Below are positions 1 through 12,300 of a DNA stretch of 29,444 nt, one piece after another (the stretch's first letter is position 1; each line of letters begins with the position of its first letter). The notes under the pieces were generated by a model. The model saw only the letters and a program-made list of their open reading frames with translations. It ran no database searches and was not told the DNA's origin. The DNA lies in assembly GCA_002633005.1 (NCBI GenBank), contig NMRA01000465.1, positions 27,061 to 56,504 on the forward strand. The letters are read 5' to 3'. Made by a program: the position numbers and the translations under genes. The stretch is from Phoronis australis. Taxonomy: Eukaryota > Phoronida > Phoronidae.

Positions 1-52
1 AATGCATACAGGGGGGGCACAAAGTAATGCATACAGGGGGGGGGCACAAAGT
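1..52. repeat. Two-copy G-rich tandem repeat
   Basis: Two direct copies (1-25 and 26-52) share the form AATGCATACA, a G-run, then CACAAAGT. They differ only in the length of the G-run (7 versus 9). It lies at the window edge, so more copies may precede it. No function is evident. Confidence 0.85.
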
Positions 53-196
53 AATGAAAATTAACTGCATACCAATCTGAACTACGAAGAAAGGGAAAGG
101 AAAAATTGCCTTTCGGACAGGAGTTAATATTGAAAAAATTATGTAATTTGTACGTACTACTTAATTTGATTACTTTCAAACAGAACTTTAACTCAC

Positions 197-272
197 CATT
201 AATATCCTTGCGTAGTTTAGTCAGATTATTCATAACACAGTCGATACTTGAGTAGGCATGAGGGATGGTGAC
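197..272 (-). CDS. PDHX: PDHX exon: core domain, continues beyond left edge
   Basis: The 76-nt exon (acceptor ATTGTTGCAG, donor AATG|GTGAGT) begins [20 protein letters not shown] and ends RKDIN plus one base. It follows RLTESK in phase and matches the core strand that reads TVPHAYATADCDL in vertebrate PDHX. The following exon, which should contain a KVSVNDFIIKA-like segment, is not present in bases 1-196 and must lie outside the window. Confidence 0.9.
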
Positions 273-3200
273 CTGCAACAATCACGAGATGTCAGTACAG
301 CCACAACATTTGTCAAGTTTACCTATGAGCAACCAGAGTAACGTTACTTAATGAAAAGTCTGTGTATTAGCCAAATACCACAAAACAACAAAAACTAAAT
401 AATATCTTCTGAAAACAGAAAGTCTGCAGAAATTGATTTTTGTCTTTTTATCACCTCTCATTAATCGAGTCACATGACCACCCTTTTGAACAAAATTTGA
501 AAGTATAATGTTTCCACTCACAATAACTAATCAACATGACAGTTGCAGAACGGTTCCACATGCGGAACGGTTCCCGCAAACAGAATAGTTTTTAGAGCAC
601 TCAATTTTTTTAATTCAGATGCCCAATAAAGTTAAAATGCATTCCATAATCAATACCCCTTTAAAATATCAATGTGACAATCCTAACAATAATTAGTTGA
701 TCAATGTGACAGTTGTGGAACCGTTCTGCATGCGGGGACCGATTTCCTAAACAGAATGGTTTTGCGGAGTATTTGTTTCACCCAATCAACTTAAAATGCA
801 CTCCATTATCAATACCATGTGAAAGTGACAGGGTTCCGCAACTGTCACATTGATCAACTAATTATATTCCGCAAATTTTGCGGTTGTTGTTTTGTAACAT
901 TGTAAACATGTTTGGGGTAAGGTAGAGAATTGTTTCATACCATTTTTATGGCCCTAAATCGATACAAAAAGTGTGGAACCATTCCGCACACTTTGAGACT
1001 AAATTATATAAGAAAGTCTCATTTGAAAACAAATAGCCTTATATAAAAGTTGAGGAAACAGTGATGAACGGCACAAAGACAGGCACAAAAAATAACAAAG
1101 GCCATTAGAGGGTGCAGTGGTCAAATCCTTCTGAAACAGGGCAAGTAAAGAGGTCTAACAGAGATTAATGTATTTACCAAGAAAGTTCATAAACAGCCTG
1201 CAAGGAAGTTCATAGATATCAAGGCAAATGTAAGAGAAAACTAAAATTGACACTCAGGGATTCCGTAACAGTCGGATTTGTCCCAAAAATTCATATCAGC
1301 TGTACACTCGTCAACAGAAACACATACCACATCTCAAGAAGATCCAATAAGGAAGTTTGCAAATACCGAGCCACAGGCAAAAATAAAATTGCCACAGTAG
1401 TCATACCAGTCTGAAAATCACTGCCACCCATGCTGTTCTCAGAAGGAAACACATCATTTTTCATAATGATCTTCGAGCACTTTGACGGATGCAGAAATGG
1501 ACAACAAAAAAACTCGAAAATAATAAAAAGACCACTAAGCAGAATAGGATATGTCAAATGCTTATCACTGGGCTGAGAAAACTAGGCAGGTTAAATAAAC
1601 CCTTTCTCTTACTTTTGATTCAGTTAACCGTTTGGCTATAACCTTTCTCATATTGGTATGAGGCAAATCCACGAATGGCTCTCCAGCTCTCGGTACCACT
1701 GGCGCTACCTTTGGAGCAGCAGCAGGAGAGGTCACAACCTTTGGAGTGACATCAGAAGGCGGAGGAGGCGGGACTTTAATAGCTGCTGGCTGGAGTCCAT
1801 TGTCTTTAATGTAGCGTAGAACATCTCTGGAATACAGAGAAGCCAGTTAAAACGAAAAAAATTAACAAAAATAAATAAAAATCCAAATCAAATAATAGGT
1901 TGCATCAAATACAAGACGTAAGGATATCTCAAACCTTATTGACAAAAATTGCCCATTTTTACAATATTTCACATATGTTTAGCGAAATGCCTTATCTTCA
2001 TTCTTGAGGAACTTCAAATACAAAATGTATACTGTGTAGCAAGAAAGAAATTATTTACCAGAACCACTTTGGAACTGCACAACTGTAAGGATGTTCATTT
2101 ACTACTTATTCAAGATCAAAGGTTACGGGGCTATCACTCAAATTAAATCTCCCACCAGACACAGAGCAGCTCCGTATGTACCCTCAGTCCTTTCATTCAC
2201 TGAGTCACCATAATATTGAGTCAATGTGTACATATAACAGAAAGATGCCCGGAAAAGATGAAGACCAAACATAGTTTTGATCCGAGAGTTTTGAGAGTTA
2301 TGTGTATGCATGCATACAACCGTAGAGAACGAATGCTCTGAGTCGCCTCACACCCCCGTGACCTTGTGTTCAAGAATACTGCAAGTTGTGAAAAGAGATA
2401 AGTCCTTAACTAAATTCCTTAATTTGGACAATTTTACAATTCGCTGTTTCGATCTAATGCTTATGACATGCTTTAGCCACTAACCGGATTTCTGTATTCA
2501 TTTTGTACTTGGGTTTCACATTAGTCTCCCAGTGAGCGTCGTGTCTAACAATGAACTGTTGACCCACTTTAAAGTGGACCACAATGCACCAGCTTGACCC
2601 ACTTAATAAGTTGGCTCCGCCAGTGACCCAATCGACTTGGTTTAAATTAATGCTTTTGGGACAATTAAGTTAATTAGGCACTGCAAAATTGGATGACATT
2701 GTGCGTGAATGTTGAGATAATGAATGTGGCTAAGAGGCGTATAGGTTACATTGACCAAAAACAAGTTTTCATCAAATAATTAACTGAAGATCTTAAAGGA
2801 GAGTGCCACCCAAATAATAACCTATTTTCAATTATATCAATTTAGATCAAATAGTTCCACACGATAACAGCAAGTACAGTTCTGTTACCTGACACCTGAA
2901 GACAGACAGAGGTGTTGAAATTAACCAATGACGTCACAGGTTTGAAAGCAGTCTGTTCAGCCGTTCACAACACCCTTACTAGTCTCAGCTTATCGCTTGA
3001 ATTTATCATTTATACCAATATATCATCAAAATTTGATGTGCAACCCTTACAAATACATCAAGTTCTTGAACAAACGTGTTGTTCTATTTCGCTGTTACGG
3101 ATTTATAGGTATTTCAACATACCATAGCCTACAAAGTTCAGTAGGCCAATTTACCAACGTCAGTCGTGGGAGTTTAAGGTCTGTTGCGTGATAAGTTTGA

Positions 3201-6200
3201 AGTATTCTTCCGTGTAATACAGATAGGAGAACATAGCTGAGTGTTGTAATTTTTTAGACTTGCTATTTTTTTTAGTTCTAAGCACTCACAACCCTTGTTA
3301 TCCCGGCCAGCGGCTCGGAACCCAATCAGGCCCGTCGCAGCTGGACTGAAGACATTACAAACATAAACCAGGCAGTCATGAAAAGACTATACCAGTGAAC
3401 CAAAGAAATAATGTGCACGTGATTATTTTGGTGAATTACACGCAAACGTACAAATTTACTTACTAGCTCATCGGGGGCCACAAAGTCAGGTTACACTTCC
3501 ACAGTAAAACCTTCATTGCAAAAGTTGCACAGTAACGATTCGAATAATGTTTTTAAATATCTAAATAAAGATTCCCCTAACACCTAACCATAGCATATAA
3601 AATCGAGTTATTGTTTCACAACAGATTTCTGTCAGCAAACGGTAGCATACGCTCACACGGCTTCGGTGTCCCCATCAGTTATAGCTTTATTGCATCTAAA
3701 GCTGGTAACGCAGTGATTTATTCAATGCTGGCTTCTCAAAACATTTGCACTCATGAACACTCCAAAGGCATTTCAAATTGTATCTAATGAGACAAACTTT
3801 GTTTCAGTTTTATATAAGCATTGGTTAGGGTGAGAATAATTCATTTTGAAACAGAACACACAATTAATAAACGTCAGCATGTCAACTCGCAATCCTGACT
3901 TATACGAGTGCTTCCCAGGTTGAACGTTTATGTTTCACAGGCCATGAGTTCATACCAGAATACACTGATCAAGAAATACTAGAGAGATGCCGAGAACGTG
4001 CACAGACAACGGATCATGGATAGTTTCGAAAACCGCTTGAATGGCTTGTCATGGTGTCAGTCCACTAACTGCACTATAATGGAAACGACTGATGCTTGCG
4101 TTTGCCACGAAATTCCGCAAGTGAAACACTTTCTTGGAGACTGAGCGCAGATGTGTCTCACGGACCATCCTGATTTTGCATCGCATCTACACAGAGGTAT
4201 GCTTACGACGTATTTAGGGCTGGGAAAAAGAACTGGTGAAAACCTGCTAAGCCCAGAGGACCAAACAGAAGCCTGACGAACGAGTAAGTCATCAAACAGG
4301 TTACGTAAAACGTAATGTTCTCATGCCTTGAATTAACTGTAATTGCCTGTTTTCATGGCCAACTACACTCTCTATAATCGAAGACTGATCAACAACTGAT
4401 CCGCGTTTCTTTGTCTCCTGCCTGCCGAACACAAACACACTTGGCACACCATGTGACTTCAGCTTCAGTCTCTTTCTCTGGCCTGGCATGAGCTGTTTGG
4501 TAAGCCGGCATTCGTCAGTGAAATCACTGTCAATGAAATTCTGCCCACAGACACAGAGATGTTTTATGGCCTCATACGTGGTATTAACGGCGTACTTTTC
4601 ATTCTTCACTGCCGCGAGCCACTTCCGAAGCATCATGAATTCTCGAGGAAATGGAAAAAACGTTATACCCGCTTTCCTTGCAGCCTCATAATTCGCACAA
4701 GCGGGATCGATACACCAAACCATAGCGGCACTCACTCTGCAGAAGAACCACTGACGTCGCTGAGTCGTTTCTCACCTTCCTCACACGTTAACGCGACATC
4801 TCTTGGCGAGGAAAGACCGACCATAAACGAGGTGATGTGGATATAGACCGATTAAGACGGTAAAAAAGACTAATTAAATCGGGTGGCATTCTCCTTTAAG
4901 ACTTTCACCCATCACGATTTAATCTGCTTTTTCTTGGCTTCGGCAAATCGACTTAATTTGAACTTAGGAACACCAGTTCTTGAAAATGGCTAGGTGGATT
5001 TCGCTGAAACTTTCCAAACATAATATTTATTCATCAATCTCAAAAATGCTGTTAGGATTTTCAAGTTGATTTGTCACAGAAACCAAACGAAAAAGACTAA
5101 TTGAAAATTCCTAACAGTGTATTTGAGGTAACTGGTGAAGTTTTCATTTAAAAAAGGTTTCATTAAAATCAACAGGGGTGTTATTTTGCTATGACTGTAC
5201 CTTTCCTAAAAATAAAATTTTGACTTAAAAAGGTGTTAACGTAATAACAACTTTAATAATGGTACATATATAAAACACAATTTGTATATTCCCTGCTCGA
5301 TTTTTCTTTCAGCACATATATACTTTTACTAGTTGACAAAGCCTAGTTTTTTGATATAAGACTGGAGGCCACTAAATAAGGTTTGAGATTATCTTAATGT
5401 TCACCTGCAGGTATTATTTCTATGCTACAGACATATACCCAATAACATAGAAAATACGAGTACCAAAATACAACTAAACAGGGATTTAAAAATCAAAAAA
5501 AAATATCTTAGGGCATAATGACTCACTGATCTGGCAAAGATGGTCCACCAAGTATTGTCAAATGCTTTAATTTTTAATTAAGCAAGCCATTCTATATTTT
5601 GGAAAAAAGTTTGAAAACAGCTGGACAGTTGACTCACCCTTTCAATAGCCTCCCATGAGGCCCACTGGCTGGTAAAGACTCCTGAGAGATACCATAGATT
5701 TCTAGTAAGCTTTTCACAGCAGGACCCAGAGGTTTCCTGAAACAGACCCCAAGGTTGAAGAGAATGGGCATTTTAAGGTTATTTAGGATCTTGTTCACAT
5801 GTCTACGTATTTAGCCACATCTAATAGGCACAAACTTTAAAATTAGCTCGTAAGTAAACAATGACAGATTGAGCAAGTACATGGTCTGTTCTCCACCTGT
5901 GTCGCCTGATTGTATAATGTGAACTCTTGCCTTGAGAATGGTTTGTAGTGAATAAACTGAAATGTCGGATCCATATGTCTTTGTTTACTTACGCGCTAAT
6001 TTTCAAGTTCGTACTCATGTTTTGGCCAAAAACAAATGTGATCAAATTTAATAGAATTAACATTAAGTATGTTTTCAAAAACTAGAAAACCTGAAAATTG
6101 TGATTTTTGTCTTTTTATCAATCAGTCATAATTTGGGTTTCATGACCATATCTTCTTAGTGAAATTTAGCCAAAAAGAAAGCACATTGATTGCGAAAGAA

Positions 6201-9200
6201 CAATATTGCCGAAATTCTGCTCTCGACAGATGATATCCCACAATGCAATGCCTAGATTGCACATTCGGCATTAGGTCAGTCTTTCACAAACCAACTTCAA
6301 CTGATCTACCATGAAACAGAAAGCCCGTATGCCCGTGCACTTATACTCAGGATAGGTCCAACCTAGTGTTCTCACCTATTTCTATCATTTTCTAGAGTTT
6401 TCTGCCTCAATCTCCGCATATCTGGAGCTTCAAATCACTGATAATTTAAAGGATATAATTTACTTACAGTTGTTTCTCTTGGTGAGAATTAAAAGCTATG
6501 AATTAACCATAACATTTTAAAACTCACACAAGGTAATTTTCTATGCTCTAAAAGTATATAAAATATGAATAAATCTATAACAGTTGACAGCCCTGCAATT
6601 AATCCACAGCAAAATATGTTAAGGATACATTATACAAATAAAGACCCATTCCAAGGGTTATATGAACCAAGGGACAGCAATACTGAATGAGGCAAAAGGC
6701 CGAAAGCAATATTGCTCTTCCAAAGTCTATGCTCATTTCCTCTAAATTTCTGCCTTTTATTACATTAGCTTGTTCTTACCTGCAATAATATATTGACATC
6801 GCTTGCTTGCTTCATGGAGAGAGTTTATGGTTTAGGTCAAATACCCAATAGTGAAAACTGATGACCGGGAGGCACAAACGAAAAGTGATATTCCACACAA
6901 AGGAGTTCAATATGAAACTATAATTGGAAGTCGTCATATTCCATTCAGCCAAGCATAGAACTGAAGTATAAGTGGTCATGTAATAATAACAAACAAATAA
7001 TTGTGTTGTTATAAATCAGGGTGTTGATATGGTACAAGTAAGGATTATTACATGCCATATGTTGGTAACATCATGTGAATTATAGTTAAGTCTAGAAACA
7101 CCTCTGTCCCAACCGAGGCGTGAACCCAGGACTTTCAGCTAACCATGGAGACATTCTAGTCCACTGATCTATTGGTACCACCAGTCAATAACAGAAATTT
7201 AATCAGACTTAGAGGGAACATCTTATCCAAGCTTGGAGTGCATTAAACATACATCACTCAACTATAGGTCACATGATGCGACCAACATATGGTTTGTAAG
7301 AAGATCCACCCACCTGGTGGCAGTTCCAGGCACACTAGCTCCCTCTGGCTTGGGAACTTTGTGCCCACCAGGTGGAGCTTCGGCACTAGAGGGAGCTGGT
7401 GTTTCTGTCTCTGCTGGTATGTCAACTTCCTTCCAGTCTACGTCCTCGTCCACCATCAATGCGATCAGACGTCCTACCTGGACATCATTGTCGGCTTCCA
7501 CCTATTGAGTAAGTCGAGAAATTTATTTGTTAGACTGCGTAAACCAAATTTGTTAAGGTCAAACTACAACAAAACAAGTTTGAGGTGGTTTAATATAGCA
7601 AAGATACTGCCTTTGAGTTCCATCATAGCCATAATACATGGAGAGCTAGAATTATGTAATTGTCTTACTTCAAAGCTTAAATCATTTCTTCTCACAAACT
7701 CTAAATCCTAGCATTACTCAACAATGGAATACATGTGTTTTAACAAAATAGTAACACTGGTTGCAAGTCCGGGGTGTACAAGGGCAACCTCATTTTTGTT
7801 TCTAATGCAAATCTTCCCATAAAGTGGCCTCAAAATTACCACTGACAGTTCTTCCTTAAAGAACCTGTGGGTAAGCCAATGTGACACCGTTTCAATCATT
7901 GTTTAACAACCCAACATCCTTCTGATACAGAAGTTATAAATTAATATAACAATAGCAATAAGTTCCACTTCCAATATATTCAACCTGCAAAATCTTTAAA
8001 AAAATTACAAGTACAGAACAGGCCAAAGGTATTCAGACAAAAGGACTCCGAATTTTCCGTGACTGAAGGGGAATCAGCCGTAAAGTTAGTAAGGCAGCCA
8101 AGCTATTCTGTAATTAGAATATTACAACCCTGATAGATATTACCAGTAATTTTTGCTGTTAACACAATTTTGTCTGATTACATATTTGTCAAGTACTATA
8201 AATTATAGAATGATACACACCAGAATTTTAGCCAGTATTCCCTCTTCCTCCGTCTCAAATGACATGACTGATTTATCTGTTTGAATCTCGCAGAGGACAT
8301 CACCAGGGCTCACTTTGTCACCTACAGAAAAAGTGAAGCAACAGTTACGCCACATTATACAGAAATCTAGGTTTTCCATGAAAAAGAAAACATAATACGG
8401 AACTCACGGAATATAACTTCTTTTACTAAATTAGAAGTTTCAATCAGAATTCAGTCACCATTTATGATTAAGTAACGATTATTAGTCTTCACATACCATC
8501 CCGTCCATTGGTTATATGGACTGTATGAATACTAACTATACTTACTTACATGATATCAACGTACTGGTATGTACATGTTCTGGTTCTCTTTAGTTCAAAA
8601 ATAACAACATGACATGTAGTAAGTTACTTAATTAAGTAAAACAGGTCAGTGGCACAAAAGCAATAAAGGAACTCCGAGAACGTCAATGATAGGGTTTGGT
8701 TTCAGTAACATGCTATTTTCTAAATGCATATTTTGGAAAAAATAATAAGGTGTGTTAAAACATATCTCACTGTTTTTGGAAAATGGAAAACGAAGGTATC
8801 TAGTTCTATTGTATAGAGAATCTGGATGAAGATGGGAGTGTAACTAGGCAGCATATGTCTGTAGCTTATTGTCTATGGATTGTTTCTCTGATGTATGGGT
8901 GAACCAGGGAGTCACATACCCACAGTCATTTGTAAATATTTTCTCACATAAGACAGCGGTTTATAAAGACGCCAATTTGATGTTGATTCTAATAAATTAA
9001 ACCATTGTATAAACTTTAAGAAAAAAAAATTTACAAATTGTCTTTGAAGATGGACAGTAGAAACAGACCGTCAATTAAATGTGGAAAATAAAGACAGATT
9101 GATTTTCAAAAAATAGTTTAGCATAAGGGTATGACCACACTCGGAACAAATTCACATGTTACAAGAATCTTTATTTCAGGCCAACACTATATAACACAAA

Positions 9201-9349
9201 TTTGAAAGTAAAACAATTTAAAACCCCAAAAAATGTTATCTCAACCCTTATTCAGTGGCTTCCTTTCTAACTTTGTAAACTAGTAAAAGTATATATTTTC
9301 TGAAAAAAAAAAGATCAGTAATGTATAAATATGTTTTATATTTATGTAC

Positions 9350-9394
<45 letters not shown>

Positions 9395-12300
9395 CATTAT
9401 TATTGTTAACACCTTTTTTAAGTCAAAAATTCATTTTTAAGAAAGGTTCATTCCTTTTAACATGACCGCTCGGACGATTTTAATGAAACCTTTTTTTAAG
9501 TAAAAACTTCATCGGGTACTTTTTAGGAATTTCTATGAATCTTTTGTTTGATTTTTATGACAAATCAACTCGCAAAATGTAACGTATATTTGTAGAAAAT
9601 AGTAGTTGTATTCATCTTTGTTACATTACGCAAAGCCTAGGCCTTTATACCGAAAATGTTAACAGCATTTTTAAGATTGATGAGTAAATATTAAGTATGG
9701 AAAGTTTCAGCAAAATCCACCAAGCCTTTTATGAGAACTCGTGTTCCTAGGTTGAAATTAAGTCGATTTACCGAAGTCGAGAAAAAGCTAATTAAGTCTT
9801 CTCAAGGTTTTCAGTTAATTATTGAGTGAAAACGTGTTTTAGGTCAACACAACCAATACACCACTTAGTCGCGTTCATTATTTCAACATTCATGGGTCAA
9901 GCTCGTACACTTTAAAGCAGGTCAACAGTTCATTGTTGGACACACCACAGGCTGGAAGACTGAAATTAAACCCAAGTAAGAAATGGATAGCAGAAATCGA
10001 GTCAGTAGCTAAAGCACATTGTGAGCATGAGATCGGAACAGCGAAATGCCAAATCAAGGAGTTTACTATAATAGGAGTATTCACCGGTGAGTTCGCTGTT
10101 ATCGGTACAACTAGCGCCACCAAGTGGAAAATAAGCAACGGTCAAGTACTAAGCGCGGGAACAATGGGGAAGGGTACCTTCTGCAGTGCAATAAATGAGT
10201 CATCAGAATCTTTGGTAGGACCCTACTAATCCATTGATAGGAAGCTGTAGTTCAATTAATTGCAGCGTCCCCTAAGTTATTTTTCTCTTACTTTAATAAA
10301 TACTGGCAATAGGAGGCACTAAATCATGTTAGTGCAAAGAAAGATCATCCTATGCATGGGTAAATGATATATAAGATGTTAGCGTTCAGTTGCAAGCAAA
10401 TTGAATAATTCCAAGCCACCTCTGCACCACACATGGATAAGTAGACGAAGCACAATATGTGAGCAGAAGGTTCACAACTTAAAGAGGCAGAGTACCCACT
10501 TTAACCTATTTAACAATACCCTGCAATCGCTGCACCACCTGTTAGCAAGTAGATAATGCACATGACGTCAGCAAAAGGGTCACAACTTGAGAGACACAGA
10601 ACACGCATTTTAACTAATTCAACTATCCTCACGAATCGTTGAACCTCTTGCGGGCACAGCATTTCTAGAGAAAATATGGAGTCTTGCCGCTGAAAGTACA
10701 AACTGGCCATTTTAGTATTTTTACTCCTATTGAGGAGCATTTGTATGATTTCTGTACTGTCCCATGCGTAGATGATTTTTTTCTCTGCTCTTGTGTTCTC
10801 TACACTGATCTCAGAACAGTGTTATTTGCAGAGGTCATGTTGGTTTATCCCACTATTGCTGAGCTACGGATTCAGAATCAGTTTGTTTTCTTGGTGACAA
10901 ACACCTCTGTGAGTAAATTAGTTGTCAGCTTTATTTATATTGCATTTCTTTGGCAAAAAGAGCTGTTAGTTTACTAGTGAATTAATAGAGAGTGACATGG
11001 TTGGTTAGATTTTCATGTTGTATTGGTTGGTGTATGTGTTGCCTATTTTGTACGTTTTTGGAGATTGTGATTTATTTAAGCCCAAGTTATGCCTAAGTAA
11101 CAGATATGTCATGGCCAGGCTCTTTTTAGTTCAGTTTTGTATCAAGTTGTGTGTGTACTGAATATTTTGATCGCTTTTCATTACCTCCTAAAATATTTTG
11201 TCATGCCATTTTGCAACTTTGACCAGTTATGAGTGATGATATACTCAATGTTAATATGTTACACAAGTTGTGAGCTATTCTACAGATTAACAAATAACTT
11301 GTAACTATTGGTGATTATAGAAGAAGAAATAATGGAAAATTCTAAAATGAAATGTGATTGTACATCAGAATGGATTACAATGTTGCTGTATTGATGAATT
11401 GCTGTCTTCTTACTTGGGTAACACCTACAATTTTCTGCATTGCTAGTAGCCTGGTACATCCAATAGGGAACAAATGCGAAATTGTTAAGTGGAGATGAAA
11501 AGAGTATTAAGCTGGGAGCACCTTGTAATGAAAAGTTGGAAAATACCCAGGATGGTATAGATACAACCACAGGGGCCTGGCCACTGGTCATTACAGAAAG
11601 TTCTTGGGGGCATGCACAAAACTAGGGCCAAATCTTATCACCACCTCAGTACATGTTGTCAGTGGTCATTTGGATCTACCAACCAAATCTGTGTTGATGG
11701 GAGAGGCTCAAAACTCATGTGGCACATGTGGTTTTTACCTATTTTGCACTCCTCCCATGCACCCTCCCACGAGGGGGTCAAGACCCGTTTGGTGCCCACT
11801 TAGTTTCACCTGTTATGCACTCCTCTCATGCCCCCCTGGGAAAGAGTCAACGCCCATTTGGCACCTATCTGGTTGTTACCTGTTTTGTACTCCTCCCATG
11901 TATCCCAGTTTCTGACACCTAGTGGCAACTTTCCCTTAACCCCAGGAGCAATCACTAAAATTATGTAGCCCATGGAGATATCATATGTAATCAGGAAGCC
12001 TTAAAAAAGCAAACATGAACCAAAATCATGGCTTTTGACGAGAGCTTCAAGAGAATGAAAGCAAAAATCTTGCAGTCTATTGCACTTTAATATTGACTAA
12101 AACACACACTTTCATTCTCACTTGATTATAAGTGAAATAATGTAAATACAAAAAATTTTTACCAACTTTCAATCACGCAGTAATTTTATTATATATCAAA
12201 CGTCATAAAAGTATGAATTTATCACTGGTACATGATTTGGACTGCGCCGCTAAATAAGTTTTCCGTATTCGCCACTTGAGGGGCTAGTTTTTCAAACGAT

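Larger units (their letters stand above)
1921..5394. mobile_element. TIR element, copy 1 (about 1.37 kb), interrupted by a nested Kolobok-like element
   Basis: The outer ends are inverted repeats: AGGATATCTCAAACCTTATT at 1921 and, on the other strand from 5394, AGATAATCTCAAACCTTATT. Each end is flanked by TA (1919-1920 and 5395-5396), consistent with a Tc1/mariner-like TA target. Removing the nested insertion (2797-4895 plus one TTAA) leaves about 1371 bp. A second copy in inverse orientation occupies ~9233-12834. No intact ORF was seen, so it is non-autonomous or degraded. It sits inside PDHX introns, with one end beside the 1613-1826 exon. Confidence 0.78.

Noticed and set aside
7085-7185. 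A complete tRNA gene
   Set aside because: A- and B-box-like sequences are present, but the acceptor and anticodon stems do not pair convincingly; better explained as a SINE head.
7233-7711. Plus-strand open frames opposite the PDHX linker exon
   Set aside because: They are shadows of the Ala/Pro-rich coding exon on the other strand.
9843-10229. Open frame of about 129 codons with an AATAAA near 10295, looking like a terminal exon
   Set aside because: It crosses the junction at 10055 between the host TIR element and its nested insertion. The homologous part in copy 1 (~2430-2700) has stops and indels, so there is no conserved protein.
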